This document shows positions 52,308 through 62,082 of a stretch of 64,000 nucleotides of DNA, one piece after another. Position 1 is the first letter of the stretch; every line of letters starts with the position of its first letter. A program made the translations under genes and the position numbers. This DNA comes from Hyphomicrobiales bacterium (GTDB lineage: Bacteria > Pseudomonadota > Alphaproteobacteria > Rhizobiales > Rhizobiaceae). The notes under the pieces were generated by a model. It was not told the DNA's origin. It worked only from the letters and a program-made list of their open reading frames with translations, and searched no databases. The DNA lies in contig UBQW01000025.1 in assembly GCA_900467745.1 (NCBI GenBank), forward strand, positions 44,982-108,981. Reading direction: 5' to 3'.

Positions 52308-52334
52308 CATCAGACCGACGAAACAGCGATTTCC

Positions 52335-52371
52335 GATTCAGGATCAGGCCCTTGGCCGATGATCCTGAATC
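52335..52371 (+). terminator. Terminator after the PP2C-like gene
   Basis: GATTCAGGATCA at 52335-52346 pairs with TGATCCTGAATC at 52360-52371 (12 bases) and ATTTTCT follows on the plus strand. It lies 28 bases after the stop and about 40 bases past the convergent metH stop. Confidence 0.8.
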
Positions 52372-52413
52372 ATTTTCTCCGGCAATTGAATCATTGCCTG
52401 AAGACGCGCCCGA

Positions 52414-55400
52414 TCAGGCCGCGTCTTCCACGTCTTCGCGCGGCTTCGACGGCACGTAGTTGAGCACCGGCCCGAGCCAGCGCTCGACCTCGGTGATCTC
52501 CATGCCCTTGCGGCCGGCATAATCCTCGACCTGGTCGCGCTCCACCTTGGCGACCCCGAAGTAATAGGCGTCGGGGTGGCCGATATAGATGCCCGAAACG
52601 GACGAGCCCGGCCACATGGCATAGCTCTCGGTGAGCTTCACGCCGGCGGCGTTTTCCGCATCGAGGAGCGCGAACAGCGTCTTCTTCTCGGTGTGATCGG
52701 GCTGCGCCGGATAGCCGGGCGCCGGGCGGATACCGGCATATTCCTCGGTGATCAGCTGCTCCTTGCTGAACGCCTCGCCCTTGGCATAGCCCCAATATTC
52801 GCGACGCACCTCTTCGTGCATGCGCTCGGCGAAAGCTTCCGCGAAGCGGTCGGCCAGCGCCTTGACGAGGATCGAGGAGTAATCGTCGTTGGCGCGTTCG
52901 AAGCGCTCGGCGATCGCCACTTCCTCGATACCGGCGGTGACAACGAAGCCGCCGACATAGTCCTGTACGCCGCTGTCGACAGGCGCCACGAAGTCCGACA
53001 GCGCCACATTCGGCCGGCCGTCGCGCTTCGAGAGCTGCTGGCGCAGCGTGTAGAAGGTCGCGAGGTCTTCCTTGCGGCTATCGTCCTTGAACAGGCGGAT
53101 ATCGTCGCCGACGGTGCCGGCCGGCCAGAAGCCGATGACGGCGCGCGGACGGAACCACTTCTCGTCGATGATTTTCTTCAGCATCCCCTGCGCATCCGCC
53201 CAGAGCGCACGCGCCGCCTCGCCCTGCTTCTCATCCTCGAGAATAGCGGGATATCGGCCCTTCAGCTCCCAGGTCTGGAAGAACGGCGTCCAGTCGATGT
53301 ATTCGGCGAGCGTCGCCAGATCGTAATCCTCAAACACCTTGGTCCCGAGGAAGCTCGGCTTGGCGGGCGCGTAAGCGGCCCAATCGACCTTCTGCGCGTT
53401 CTCGCGGGCACGCGACAGCGGCAGGCGCACCTTCTCGGCCTCGCTGCGGGCGTGGGCCGCGGCAACCTTGGCGTATTCGGCGCGGATATCGGTGATGTAG
53501 CCATCACGATTCTCGGGCGAGAGCAGCGACGAGACCACGCCGACCGCGCGGCTGGCGTCGGTGACGTAGACCGTTTGGCCCTTGCTGTAGCCGGGATGGA
53601 TCTTCACGGCCGTATGCACACGGCTGGTCGTGGCGCCGCCGATCAGCAGCGGCAGGTCCAGACCCTGGCGTTCCATTTCAGCCGCCACATGCACCATCTC
53701 GTCGAGCGACGGCGTGATCAGGCCCGACAGGCCGATGACGTCGACCTTTTCGGCCACCGCCGTCTCCAGGATCTTCGTCGCCGGCACCATGACGCCGAGG
53801 TCGATAATCTCGTAATTGTTGCAGGCAAGCACGACGCCGACGATGTTCTTGCCGATATCGTGCACGTCGCCCTTGACGGTCGCCATCAGGATCTTGCCGG
53901 CCGACTTGCGGTCGTCGCCACCGTTCAGCCGCTTCTCTTCTTCCATGTAGGGAAGGAGCACGGCCACGGCCTGCTTCATCACGCGCGCCGACTTGACGAC
54001 CTGCGGCAGGAACATCTTGCCCGAGCCGAACAGGTCGCCGACCACGTTCATGCCGGCCATCAGCGGACCTTCGATGACGTGCAGCGGACGGGCGGCGGCA
54101 AGGCGCGCCTCTTCGGTATCGGCATCGATATATTCGGTAATGCCGTTGACCAGAGCGTGCTCAAGCCGCTTTTCGACCGACCATTCGCGCCAGGAGAGAT
54201 CCTGCACGCGTCCTTCGCGGGCGGCACCACCACGGAACTTCTCGGCCACTTCGAGCAGTCGCTCGGTCGCGTCGCTGCGGCGGTTCAGCACCACGTCCTC
54301 GCAGGCCTCGCGCAGCTCCGCGTCGATCTGGTCGTAGACCGCCAGCTGGCCGGCGTTGACGATACCCATGTCCATGCCCGCCTGGATGGCGTGGTAGAGG
54401 AACACGGCATGCATCGCCTCGCGCACCGGCTCGTTGCCGCGGAACGAGAAGGACAGGTTCGAAACGCCGCCCGAGATGTGCACCAGCGGCATCGTCTTGC
54501 GGATCGTGCGCGTCGCCTCGATGAAGTCGACGCCGTAATTGTTGTGCTCTTCGATGCCGGTCGCGACAGCGAAGACGTTCGGATCGAAGATGATGTCCTC
54601 GGGCGGGAAGCCGGCCTTTTCGGTCAAGAGCTTGTAGGCGCGCGTGCAGATCTCGACCTTGCGGTCATAGGTATCCGCCTGCCCGGTCTCGTCGAAGGCC
54701 ATGACGACGACAGCCGCGCCATAAGCATGCAGCAACCTCGCCTGCGCAAGGAAGTTCTCCTCGCCTTCCTTCAGCGAGATCGAGTTGACGATCGGCTTGC
54801 CCTGGACGCGCTTCAGGCCGGATTCGATGATCGAGAACTTGGAGCTGTCGATCATGACGGGCACGCGAGCGATATCCGGCTCGGCGGCGATCAGGTTCAG
54901 GAACTCGACCATCGCCTTTTCGGAATCGATCAGGCCTTCGTCCATGTTGATGTCGATGATCTGCGCACCGTTCTCGACCTGATCGCGCGCGACATCGAGC
55001 GCTGCCGTGTAATCGGCATTGGTGATCAGCTTGCGGAAGCGAGCCGAACCCGTGACGTTGGTGCGCTCGCCGACGTTGACGAAGGGGATGTCCTTGGTGA
55101 GCTCGAAGGGCTCGAGGCCCGACAGCGACATGAAGGGGCGATGCTCGGGGATCGGGCGCGGCTTGTACTTGGCGACAACCTCTGCGATCGCCTTGATATG
55201 TTCAGGCGTCGAGCCGCAGCAGCCGCCGACGATATTGACGAGGCCTTCGCGGGCGAACTCGTCGATCTGTGCCGCCATCAGCTCGGGCGTCTCGTCATAC
55301 TGACCGAACTCGTTGGGAAGGCCGGCATTCGGATAGGCGCAGATGAAGGTATCGGCAACGCCCGACAGCTCCTGCAGGTGCGGACGCATGGCGTTGGCGC

Positions 55401-56187
55401 CGAGCGCGCAGTTGAGGCCGATCGTGAACGGATTGGCGTGACGCACCGAGTTCCAGAAGGCCGACGGCGTCTGGCCCGACAGCGTGCGGCCGGAAAGGTC
55501 GGTGATCGTACCCGAGATCATGACCGGCAGGCGGATGCCCTTGGCCTCGAAGCGCTCCTCGCAGGCAAAGATCGCCGCCTTGGCGTTCAGCGTATCGAAG
55601 ATCGTCTCGATCAGGATGATGTCGGCACCGCCATCGATCAGGCCATCGATCTGTTCGGCATAGGCGATGCGCAGGTCGTCGAAGGTGACGGCGCGGAAGC
55701 CCGGATTGTTGACGTCAGGCGAGATCGAGGCCGTGCGGTTGGTCGGGCCGATGGCGCCGGCCACGAAACGGCGGCGGCCATCCTCGCGCTCGGCGCGGAT
55801 ACAGGCGCGGCGCACGACTTCGGCACCTTCCTTGTTCAGCGCATAAACCTCGCCTTCCATCGCGTAATCAGCCTGCGCGATGCGGGTGGAGGAGAAGGTG
55901 TTGGTCTCGAGAATATCGGCGCCGGCCTTGGCGTATTTGTAGTGGATTTCCTCGATCGCATCCGGCTGCGAGAGGATGAGAAGGTCGTTGTTGCCCTTCT
56001 GGTGGCAGGCACAGCCGATGAAGCGATCGCCGCGGAAATGATCCTCGTCAAAACCCAGCCCCTGGATCTGCGTACCCATGGCGCCGTCAAGGACGAGAAT
56101 GCGTTCGCTGGCGGCTTTCCTGAGCGCTGCAAACACTTCACTGCCGTCGCGCTTTTCCCCTTCGGGGCCAAACAGATTGTTGAACAC
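52414..56187 (-). CDS. metH: MetH, cobalamin-dependent methionine synthase
   Basis: Transfers the methyl group of 5-methyl-THF via B12 to homocysteine. It has 1257 residues in four modules: a homocysteine/Zn domain (GGCCGSTPEH near 330), a pterin domain, the cap and B12 domains with DVHDIGKNIVG (ligand His, about residue 770), and the SAM-binding reactivation domain at the end. The GTG at 56187 was chosen because AAGGAG lies seven bases upstream; the ATG at 56208 has none. The 18-21 residue shift does not affect a domain. The SahR palindrome lies 45 bases before this start, so SAH-responsive control is predicted. Confidence 0.96.
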   Translation of the reverse strand: MFNNLFGPEGEKRDGSEVFAALRKAASERILVLDGAMGTQIQGLGFDEDHFRGDRFIGCACHQKGNNDLLILSQPDAIEEIHYKYAKAGADILETNTFSSTRIAQADYAMEGEVYALNKEGAEVVRRACIRAEREDGRRRFVAGAIGPTNRTASISPDVNNPGFRAVTFDDLRIAYAEQIDGLIDGGADIILIETIFDTLNAKAAIFACEERFEAKGIRLPVMISGTITDLSGRTLSGQTPSAFWNSVRHANPFTIGLNCALGANAMRPHLQELSGVADTFICAYPNAGLPNEFGQYDETPELMAAQIDEFAREGLVNIVGGCCGSTPEHIKAIAEVVAKYKPRPIPEHRPFMSLSGLEPFELTKDIPFVNVGERTNVTGSARFRKLITNADYTAALDVARDQVENGAQIIDINMDEGLIDSEKAMVEFLNLIAAEPDIARVPVMIDSSKFSIIESGLKRVQGKPIVNSISLKEGEENFLAQARLLHAYGAAVVVMAFDETGQADTYDRKVEICTRAYKLLTEKAGFPPEDIIFDPNVFAVATGIEEHNNYGVDFIEATRTIRKTMPLVHISGGVSNLSFSFRGNEPVREAMHAVFLYHAIQAGMDMGIVNAGQLAVYDQIDAELREACEDVVLNRRSDATERLLEVAEKFRGGAAREGRVQDLSWREWSVEKRLEHALVNGITEYIDADTEEARLAAARPLHVIEGPLMAGMNVVGDLFGSGKMFLPQVVKSARVMKQAVAVLLPYMEEEKRLNGGDDRKSAGKILMATVKGDVHDIGKNIVGVVLACNNYEIIDLGVMVPATKILETAVAEKVDVIGLSGLITPSLDEMVHVAAEMERQGLDLPLLIGGATTSRVHTAVKIHPGYSKGQTVYVTDASRAVGVVSSLLSPENRDGYITDIRAEYAKVAAAHARSEAEKVRLPLSRARENAQKVDWAAYAPAKPSFLGTKVFEDYDLATLAEYIDWTPFFQTWELKGRYPAILEDEKQGEAARALWADAQGMLKKIIDEKWFRPRAVIGFWPAGTVGDDIRLFKDDSRKEDLATFYTLRQQLSKRDGRPNVALSDFVAPVDSGVQDYVGGFVVTAGIEEVAIAERFERANDDYSSILVKALADRFAEAFAERMHEEVRREYWGYAKGEAFSKEQLITEEYAGIRPAPGYPAQPDHTEKKTLFALLDAENAAGVKLTESYAMWPGSSVSGIYIGHPDAYYFGVAKVERDQVEDYAGRKGMEITEVERWLGPVLNYVPSKPREDVEDAA

Positions 56188-56231
56188 GGGCGGACTCCTT
56201 GACGTCATTATAAAGACAAGCCGCCCAAATC

Positions 56232-56251
56232 ACATAAAGATATCTTTATGT
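56232..56251. promoter_or_regulatory. SahR operator upstream of metH
   Basis: A perfect 20-bp palindrome with the 16-bp core ATAAAGATATCTTTAT at 56234-56249. The core is identical to the one before sahR-metF at 21503-21518. It stands 45 bases before the metH start. Confidence 0.85.
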
Positions 56252-56360
56252 CAATATATCAGCGACAATTTCGACATTGCCGACGCACGGCGGATGACAG
56301 ACTCGAACGCCCCCTATATAGGCAATTTCAAAGCATTGTGTATGAAATCGGAGGAGTATC

Positions 56361-57620
56361 ATGGCACCTGCAATCGGCGACGCCGCGCTCGGCAACTGGA
56401 CCGCACGCACCTACCACCGCGACTGGCTCGTCGCCCAGGCAAACGGCCTGTTCGATTTCTTCCAGCATGATTCCATCAATCCCAAGGGTGGGTTCTACGA
56501 TCTCGACGACACCGGCAAGCCGCTCGACGCCGAGGGTCAGGTGCGCGGCATCCACATCGCCGCCCGCGCCGTGCATTGCTTCTCGATCGGCACCCTGCTC
56601 GGCCGCCCCGGAGCCTCCGACGTCGTCGATCACGGCATGCAGTACATCTGGAACCACCACCGGGACCGAGAGAATGGCGGCTATTTCTGGTCGCTGAACA
56701 ATGACGGCCCCGTCGACACCAACAAGCAGGGCTACGGCCACGCCTTCGTTCTGCTCGCCGCCTCCTCCGCCAAGACCATCGGCCACCCGCTCGCCGACGG
56801 CATGTTGGCCGATATCACCGAGGTGCTGAACACCCGCTTCTGGGAAGCAAAGCACGGCGCCATCGCCGAGGAATTCACCGCCGACTGGCAGCCGCTCGAC
56901 GGCGGCACCTATCGCGGCCAGAATTCCAACATGCACCTGACCGAAGCCCTGATGGCCGCCTTCGAGGCAACCGGCAACCGCGACTACCTCGCCAAGGCCG
57001 AAAGCATCGCCGACCTCGTCATTCGCCGCGCCGCCGGCTCCGTCGACTGGCGCGTCGCCGAGCATTTCGACACGAACTGGACGCTCGACAAGAACTACTA
57101 TCATCCGAACGAGATGTTCCGCCCCGCGGGCACCACGCCCGGCCACTCGCTGGAATGGGCGCGCCTGCTGCTGCAACTCTGGGCGCTCGGCGGCAAGAAG
57201 CTGGAATGGCTGCCGGATGCCGCCAAGGGCCTGTTCTCGCAGGCGATGGCGCTCGGCTGGGACGACGAGAACGGCAGCTTTTTCTACACGCTCGACTGGG
57301 AAGATCGCCCGGACAAGCGCCAGAAGATGTGGTGGCCGGCCTGCGAAGGTGCAGCCGCTGCCCACTACCTCAACGAACACCTGCCGAGCGATTACCACGA
57401 GGAGAGCTACCGCAAGATCTGGAACGTCATCGAGCGCCGCTTCATCGACCACAAGAACGGCGGCTGGCACGAGGAACTGACGGAAGACATGGTCCCCGCT
57501 CACACCATCTTCCCCGGCAAGGGCGACATCTACCACGCCCTGCAAGCCTGCCTCATTCCCCTCTTCCCGGCCACCGGCAGCCTGACCAAGGTCATCCCCG
57601 AAGCCGGCGGCAAGATCTGA
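56361..57620 (+). CDS. AGE-family sugar isomerase/epimerase
   Basis: 419 residues in an alpha/alpha barrel of the N-acylglucosamine 2-epimerase family. Active-site text is RGQNSNMHLTEALMAAFEATG near residue 193 (His), GHSLEWARLLLQLW near 258 (His-Glu), and WWPACEGAAAAHYL; HTIFPGKGDIYHALQAC near the end contains the second catalytic His. Relatives isomerise mannose to fructose or epimerise sugars. No GlcNAc-related gene is nearby, so an aldose-ketose isomerase is more likely than a true GlcNAc epimerase. GGAGGAG precedes the ATG. It lies divergent from metH, and an intrinsic terminator follows. Confidence 0.88.
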   Translation: MAPAIGDAALGNWTARTYHRDWLVAQANGLFDFFQHDSINPKGGFYDLDDTGKPLDAEGQVRGIHIAARAVHCFSIGTLLGRPGASDVVDHGMQYIWNHHRDRENGGYFWSLNNDGPVDTNKQGYGHAFVLLAASSAKTIGHPLADGMLADITEVLNTRFWEAKHGAIAEEFTADWQPLDGGTYRGQNSNMHLTEALMAAFEATGNRDYLAKAESIADLVIRRAAGSVDWRVAEHFDTNWTLDKNYYHPNEMFRPAGTTPGHSLEWARLLLQLWALGGKKLEWLPDAAKGLFSQAMALGWDDENGSFFYTLDWEDRPDKRQKMWWPACEGAAAAHYLNEHLPSDYHEESYRKIWNVIERRFIDHKNGGWHEELTEDMVPAHTIFPGKGDIYHALQACLIPLFPATGSLTKVIPEAGGKI

Positions 57621-57631
57621 CAATGAACAAG

Positions 57632-57658
57632 ACGGCGCCGCATCTACGGCGCCGTTTC
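57632..57658 (+). terminator. Terminator of the AGE-family gene
   Basis: ACGGCGCCG at 57632-57640 pairs with CGGCGCCGT at 57647-57655 and TTTCTCTT follows. It lies 12 bases past the stop and close to the stop of the convergent gene at 57662. Confidence 0.85.
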
Positions 57659-57661
57659 TCT

Positions 57662-58240
57662 TCATGACGACGGGATACGGGGTTCCTCGACCAGATAGAA
57701 TTCCGGAACCGGCGTGACGTCGGAAACGAAGAAGCCGAACCTCGATTGCTCACCGGGATCGAGATGCCCCTCGTCGAAATTCAGCCGGTCGAAACTCTCG
57801 AAGCGGCTTTCGAAATGCATGAAACGGCTGGATGAGATCAGTGACGGATTGGGATCGGCCTGCCCGAAGGAGAGCCCATCATTGAAATCGCTGGGTTTGC
57901 CGCGGATTTCCTGAAGCTCGAAGCCGAAGCCGATCCACGCCAGCCCGCTCCGGTTCACGGCCACCACACGCAGATGAAAAGAGCCGGGCACCGTTGTCTT
58001 CAGTTCCGAGGGTTTTGCGAAGCGGATCACCAGCGTCACCGGCGCAAGACTATCGAACGCCTCGCGGATCTCGATCGGATCCTCGCGCGTGCCAGCGCCT
58101 GATATCGACAGGATGCGGAAGCCGCCAAGTTCGTCGGAGAACGAGTAGTCTCCCGCATACCACCGCCCGTCATCGGCCGGCCCGGCACTGATCAGCGCCA
58201 GGGAGAGCAACGTCGCGAGAATGCGCAAACGACGCGTCAT
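57662..58240 (-). CDS. Secreted protein of unknown function
   Basis: 192 residues. The ATG at 58240 opens a signal peptide (MTRRLRIL, hydrophobic core, ISAGPAD near residue 22). The mature part looks like an all-beta domain with repeated aromatic and acidic stretches (RWYAGDYSFSDELGGF, FHLRVVAVNRSGLAWIGFGFEL, SRFMHFESRFESFDRLNF). No cysteine pair or known motif is present. I do not recognise the family. It converges on the AGE gene and could be a periplasmic binding or structural protein. Confidence 0.7.
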   Translation of the reverse strand: MTRRLRILATLLSLALISAGPADDGRWYAGDYSFSDELGGFRILSISGAGTREDPIEIREAFDSLAPVTLVIRFAKPSELKTTVPGSFHLRVVAVNRSGLAWIGFGFELQEIRGKPSDFNDGLSFGQADPNPSLISSSRFMHFESRFESFDRLNFDEGHLDPGEQSRFGFFVSDVTPVPEFYLVEEPRIPSS

Positions 58241-58405
58241 CGATCCTGTTTCCTGATCGAGATGTCGCCAGCATACATGCAATTTCAGCGGCGTGCGATG
58301 CGCAATGCCTTCGAGCCGATTTCCACGCGCGCGAACCCCTCATCGGTGGTACGCTGACGCCTGGGCATCCCAACGAAACATGTGAATGCAACGCAGGAGC
58401 GGAAC

Positions 58406-58675
58406 ATGACGACAGTTTTCGTACGGCATGAGGTTTCGGACTATGCGGCCTGGCGCAAGGTGTATGACGGCTTCCGCTCGGTGCAGGCGGCAAACGGCGT
58501 GATAGCAGAGGCGGTCTACCAATCCGCCGACAACCCCAACGATATCACCGTCACCCATGAATTCGCAACATCAGAGGCCGCGAAGGCCTTCATGCAGCTC
58601 GAGGAACTCCGCTCGGCAATGCGCACCGGCGGCATCCTCGGCGCCCCGACCGTCTGGCTGGCCGAGAAGGCGTAA
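58406..58675 (+). CDS. Small alpha/beta-barrel protein (ABM-like), function unknown
   Basis: 89 residues from the ATG at 58406 (GGAGCGGAAC upstream). The pattern is a ferredoxin-like dimeric barrel: TTVFVRHEVSDYAAWRKVYDGF at the start, ITVTHEFATSEAAKAFMQLEELRSAMRTGGI, and a final VWLAEKA strand. It resembles antibiotic-biosynthesis-monooxygenase-type proteins, without a clear catalytic residue. It is monocistronic; the next gene, on the other strand, starts far away. Confidence 0.75.
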   Translation: MTTVFVRHEVSDYAAWRKVYDGFRSVQAANGVIAEAVYQSADNPNDITVTHEFATSEAAKAFMQLEELRSAMRTGGILGAPTVWLAEKA

Positions 58676-58762
58676 AACCGTTCCCTGCACGAGATACCGT
58701 CGGCGCGCAGGGAAACTCAACGGGCATGGCCGGCGTACAGCCCCACCGGCCAATCGCCTGGA

Positions 58763-59752
58763 TCAGAGATCGAACTGCCAACGCGACTGTTCGAACGCAT
58801 AGGCGTTCCCGTGGGTCACGACATGGCCGACCGCCGGGAAGGCCAGGTGCATGCCCGACACGCCGATCCTGTCGGCGGCCGCCCTGTCAAGCATCGTCTT
58901 GCGCGCCTTGCCGGCACGCTCCGGATCGACATCGAAGCCGACGCCCCATTCCGGCCGTGCGAACTGCAGATGCGGGAAGTGGACGATATCCGCCCAGATC
59001 AGGTGCTCCTGATCGCCATCCGACAGATGCAGCCCGCTATGGCCGGGCGTATGGCCGCACAGCTCGAGCACCCGCACACCGCCGACGATCTCCTGGTCGT
59101 TTCGGTCGAACAGCGTCGTTCGCTTGGCATAGGCCGCAGCCGACTTCCTGAACAGATCGAACCAGCCCTTCTGGAAATCCGGCGCCTTCGACTGTGCCGC
59201 GTCGTCGGTCCAGTAGGCATGCTCGCGCGCGTGTACGAAGAGCTCGGCATTGGGGAAAGCGGCCTTCCCCTCCCTCGTCAGCATGCCGGCAATATGGTCG
59301 GGATGGCCGTGGGTCAGCACCAGCGCGTCGACCTCCGATGGCGCGATGCCGGCCGCAGTGAGGTTCTCCCAGATCTTGCCGGTGTGCAGTCCCGGCCCGG
59401 AACCGAAACCGGTGTCGACGAGAAGACGCTTCGATGGCGTGTCGATGACGAAGGTATTGACGATGCATGGCAGGTCGCCTGTGGGCAGGAACGCCTCGCG
59501 TGCCAGCGCATCGGCCGCTTCGGGCGTGGCGCTTGGAACGATGGCGAGCGGCAACGTGCTGTAGCCATCCGCGATCGCCGTCACGGTAATGGCGCCGACC
59601 GTCCAGCGGTAGACGCCGGGCACCTGGCCGAGCGCCTTGGATGTGTGCTGGGTTTGAGCGGCGGATGCGGGCACGGTGGCGCCCAGTGCTGCGGCGCCGG
59701 CGGTGGTGACGGCAACGGCGGATAGGAAGTCTCGACGGGAAGTATGGGTCAA
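58763..59752 (-). CDS. Tat-exported metallo-beta-lactamase-fold hydrolase
   Basis: 329 residues. The first codon is a TTG at 59752 with AGAGGTG at 59757-59763; no ATG or GTG fits, and the choice is fixed by the twin-arginine signal SRRDFLSAVAVTTAGAAALG that follows at once. The MBL motif LTHGHPDHIAG (H-x-H-x-D-H), later GHTPGHSG and a late His (FPAVGHV) provide two-zinc ligands. The substrate is open; related proteins hydrolyse lactones or organophosphates. It is divergent from a LysR-type gene, which probably controls it. Confidence 0.85.
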   Translation of the reverse strand: MTHTSRRDFLSAVAVTTAGAAALGATVPASAAQTQHTSKALGQVPGVYRWTVGAITVTAIADGYSTLPLAIVPSATPEAADALAREAFLPTGDLPCIVNTFVIDTPSKRLLVDTGFGSGPGLHTGKIWENLTAAGIAPSEVDALVLTHGHPDHIAGMLTREGKAAFPNAELFVHAREHAYWTDDAAQSKAPDFQKGWFDLFRKSAAAYAKRTTLFDRNDQEIVGGVRVLELCGHTPGHSGLHLSDGDQEHLIWADIVHFPHLQFARPEWGVGFDVDPERAGKARKTMLDRAAADRIGVSGMHLAFPAVGHVVTHGNAYAFEQSRWQFDL

Positions 59753-59884
59753 ATCGCACCTCTAGGCGTTGAATTCGTCGCGACTATCGCACCGATCAAA
59801 AATATGCGTAATTCGACAAATCAGTACATCACCCGTTCAATTTTGTTAGCCTACAGTCCGCTGACAGCACCCCGGAGCCCTCGA

Positions 59885-60730
59885 ATGGATTGGAACGACG
59901 TCCGCATCTTTCTGGCGATCACCAGGACCGGCACGCTCGGCGCCGCCGCCCGATCGCTCAAGCTCAGCCACCCCACGATCGGCCGACGGCTGCAGGCGCT
60001 CGAGGATGCGCTGGGCCAGAAGCTCTTCCTGCGGACCAATGAAGGCTTGCTGCTGACCGACGAGGGAAAATCGATCCTGCCGCTGGCCGAGCAGATCGAA
60101 GAGAACGCGCTGACCATGGCGCGCCGGCTTGCCGGAAAGGACCAGCCGCTCGACGGCACCCTGAAGATCTCCTCCTCCGACTGGCTCGGCACATGGATCC
60201 TGCCACCAGTCCTCGAAGCCTTCGCCAGCGCCCACCCGATGGTCGGCGTCGAGTTATTGACTGAAACGCGGCTCTTCAGTCTCACCCACCGCGAAGCCGA
60301 TCTCGCCTTCCGCGTCGTGCCGTTCGACGAACCCGATGTCGTCCAGCGCCGCATCGCGACGCAGCACTTCTCCGTCTACGCCGCCGAGGGCAGCGACCTC
60401 CTGGGAAAGGATGGCGAGATCACCGGCATCATCGAGGACCCCTCCGCGCAGACCGCCTCGCAGCCGAGTTGGCTGAGGCAGAGGTTGCCAAACGCCAACG
60501 TGGTGCTGCGCTCCAACAGCCGCACGATCCAGGCCACCATGTGCGCCCGCGGCATCGGCGTCGCGGTCCTGCCGCAGGCAATTGGCGATGCGATGCCGGG
60601 GCTGCGCCGCATTGATCTCGGCGAGGCCCCGCCCAGCCGGGAGCTATGGATGGGATACCACCGCGACCTTCGCACGCTCGGGCGTCTCAGGGCCTTCGTC
60701 GATCTCGCGATCGAGCATCTGGCCGACTGA
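59885..60730 (+). CDS. LysR-family transcriptional regulator
   Basis: 281 residues from the ATG at 59885. The HTH at 1-60 reads MDWNDVRIFLAITRTGTLGAAARSLKLSHPTIGRRLQALEDALG, and the rest is a periplasmic-binding-like effector domain. LysR proteins usually act on a divergent gene; here the MBL hydrolase gene reads away from it with a 132-base gap holding AT-rich sequence. The effector is unknown. Confidence 0.9.
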   Translation: MDWNDVRIFLAITRTGTLGAAARSLKLSHPTIGRRLQALEDALGQKLFLRTNEGLLLTDEGKSILPLAEQIEENALTMARRLAGKDQPLDGTLKISSSDWLGTWILPPVLEAFASAHPMVGVELLTETRLFSLTHREADLAFRVVPFDEPDVVQRRIATQHFSVYAAEGSDLLGKDGEITGIIEDPSAQTASQPSWLRQRLPNANVVLRSNSRTIQATMCARGIGVAVLPQAIGDAMPGLRRIDLGEAPPSRELWMGYHRDLRTLGRLRAFVDLAIEHLAD

Positions 60731-60738
60731 CCGCCCGA

Positions 60739-61230
60739 TCACGCCAGACGCAGCGCCTCCAGATCCTTGGCCAGCATCAGTGCCAGCGCCTCGACGACGA
60801 GATTGTGGTCGTCGCGCTGCGGCAGGCCGGAGACGGTCACCGAGCCGATGCAGCCTGTGCCCTTGACGTTGATCGGGAAGCTGCCGCCGTGCGGTGCGTA
60901 GTCGGCGTCCGAAAGACCATTGTCCGCAACCGTCTTGCCCTTGGCCTTGAGGTCGAGGCCGATGGCATAGCTGCTGCGGAAATAGCGCAGCACCAGATTG
61001 CGCTTGCGGCGCACCCACTGGACGTTGTCGGGCGTGACGCCGGGAAGAGCCACGTAGAAAACCGGCATCGAATGCAGGTTGATATCGATCGCGATACCCA
61101 GGCCACGCTCCGAACCCAACTCCTGCAACAGCTTGCCCAGCTGCCATGCCGTCGCCAGATCGAAACTGTCGAAGCTCAGCACCTTCTCCTGTTCGGCAAT
61201 GCGCGCAAGGTCGTCGTCGGGCATGGTCAT
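60739..61230 (-). CDS. UPF0303 (HbpS/GlcG-like) protein
   Basis: 163 residues. The text APHGGSFPINVKGTGCIGSVTVSGLPQRDDHNLVVEAL near the end is diagnostic of the HbpS/GlcG fold, and the family member UPF0303 begins with FDSFDLATAWQLG. Members bind haem or cobalamin in some cases; function in most is unknown. The ATG at 61230 follows GGAGAGGAAACAG. It converges on the LysR gene with an eight-base gap. Confidence 0.85.
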   Translation of the reverse strand: MTMPDDDLARIAEQEKVLSFDSFDLATAWQLGKLLQELGSERGLGIAIDINLHSMPVFYVALPGVTPDNVQWVRRKRNLVLRYFRSSYAIGLDLKAKGKTVADNGLSDADYAPHGGSFPINVKGTGCIGSVTVSGLPQRDDHNLVVEALALMLAKDLEALRLA

Positions 61231-61337
61231 GTCTGTTTCCTCTCCTTAAATGCTTTTTGCAGAGCATCGTCAGGAGAGCGAAAAAGTAAAGCGGAATCGT
61301 GGTGATACGCTATGCGGGGCGACGGCGGGGACAGGCC

Positions 61338-62078
61338 TTAGCCCGCTGCGTGCATTGGTGCGAAACGGCTCATCTCGCCGATAAAGGGCTTGGCCAGCGG
61401 CGCCGCGTAGGAGCCGCGCTTGCTGGTAGACAAGCCCAGCGACACCAGCGCCTCGGCCTGCTTGACGGCTGCCGCCACGCCGTCGACCACGGGCACGCCA
61501 TAGATCTCCTGCAGCTCACGCGCCAGATCGGTCATTCCGGCGCAGCCGAGCACGATCGCCTCCGCGCCATCCTCATCAAGCGCCCGCTCGATCTCCGCGC
61601 GAAGCTTGCCGATCGCGCCCGACGCCTCGTCCTCGAGCTCCAGCACCGGAATGTCGGACGCGCGGACCTTTGCCCGGTCGCCCATGCCATAGCGGCGCAC
61701 GAGATTGTCGATCAGCACCCGCGAACGCTCCAGCGTCGTCACCACGGTGAAGCGCTGCGCGAGAAACGCAGCGGTGGCGACGGCGGATTCGCAGAGCCCG
61801 AGCACCGGCACGTCGGCGAAGCTGCGGGCCGCCTCCAGCCCGGTATCGTCGAAGCAGGCGATGACGGCCGCGTCATAGGTCCCTGCCCGCTCCTTGAGCT
61901 CCGTCAGCAGGCCGGGAATGGCGAGCGCCCCGTCATAATGCCCCTCGATCGACACCGGCCCCATTCTCGAGGTGGCGGCGATGATCTCGGTGCCGGTGGC
62001 GGCAACGAGCCGTGTGGCGGTCGCCGCCTTCTCGGTCATTCTTGATGTCGTGTTCGGATTGACGATCAGGATGCGCAT
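61338..62078 (-). CDS. Asp/Glu/hydantoin racemase-family protein
   Basis: 246 residues. Opening text is ILIVNPNTTSRMTE; catalytic Cys positions are in IACFDDTG near residue 75 and VLGCAGMTDL near residue 180, the two-cysteine arrangement of the racemase superfamily. Such proteins racemise hydantoins, allantoin or aspartate. The gene follows the PotC-type permease by four bases on the minus strand and should be part of the same operon, so the transported compound may be its substrate. Confidence 0.87.
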   Translation of the reverse strand: MRILIVNPNTTSRMTEKAATATRLVAATGTEIIAATSRMGPVSIEGHYDGALAIPGLLTELKERAGTYDAAVIACFDDTGLEAARSFADVPVLGLCESAVATAAFLAQRFTVVTTLERSRVLIDNLVRRYGMGDRAKVRASDIPVLELEDEASGAIGKLRAEIERALDEDGAEAIVLGCAGMTDLARELQEIYGVPVVDGVAAAVKQAEALVSLGLSTSKRGSYAAPLAKPFIGEMSRFAPMHAAG

Positions 62079-62082
62079 GAGA

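Noticed and set aside
52576..56202. A 1208-codon open frame opposite metH
   Set aside because: Complementary shadow of metH with no recognisable domain.
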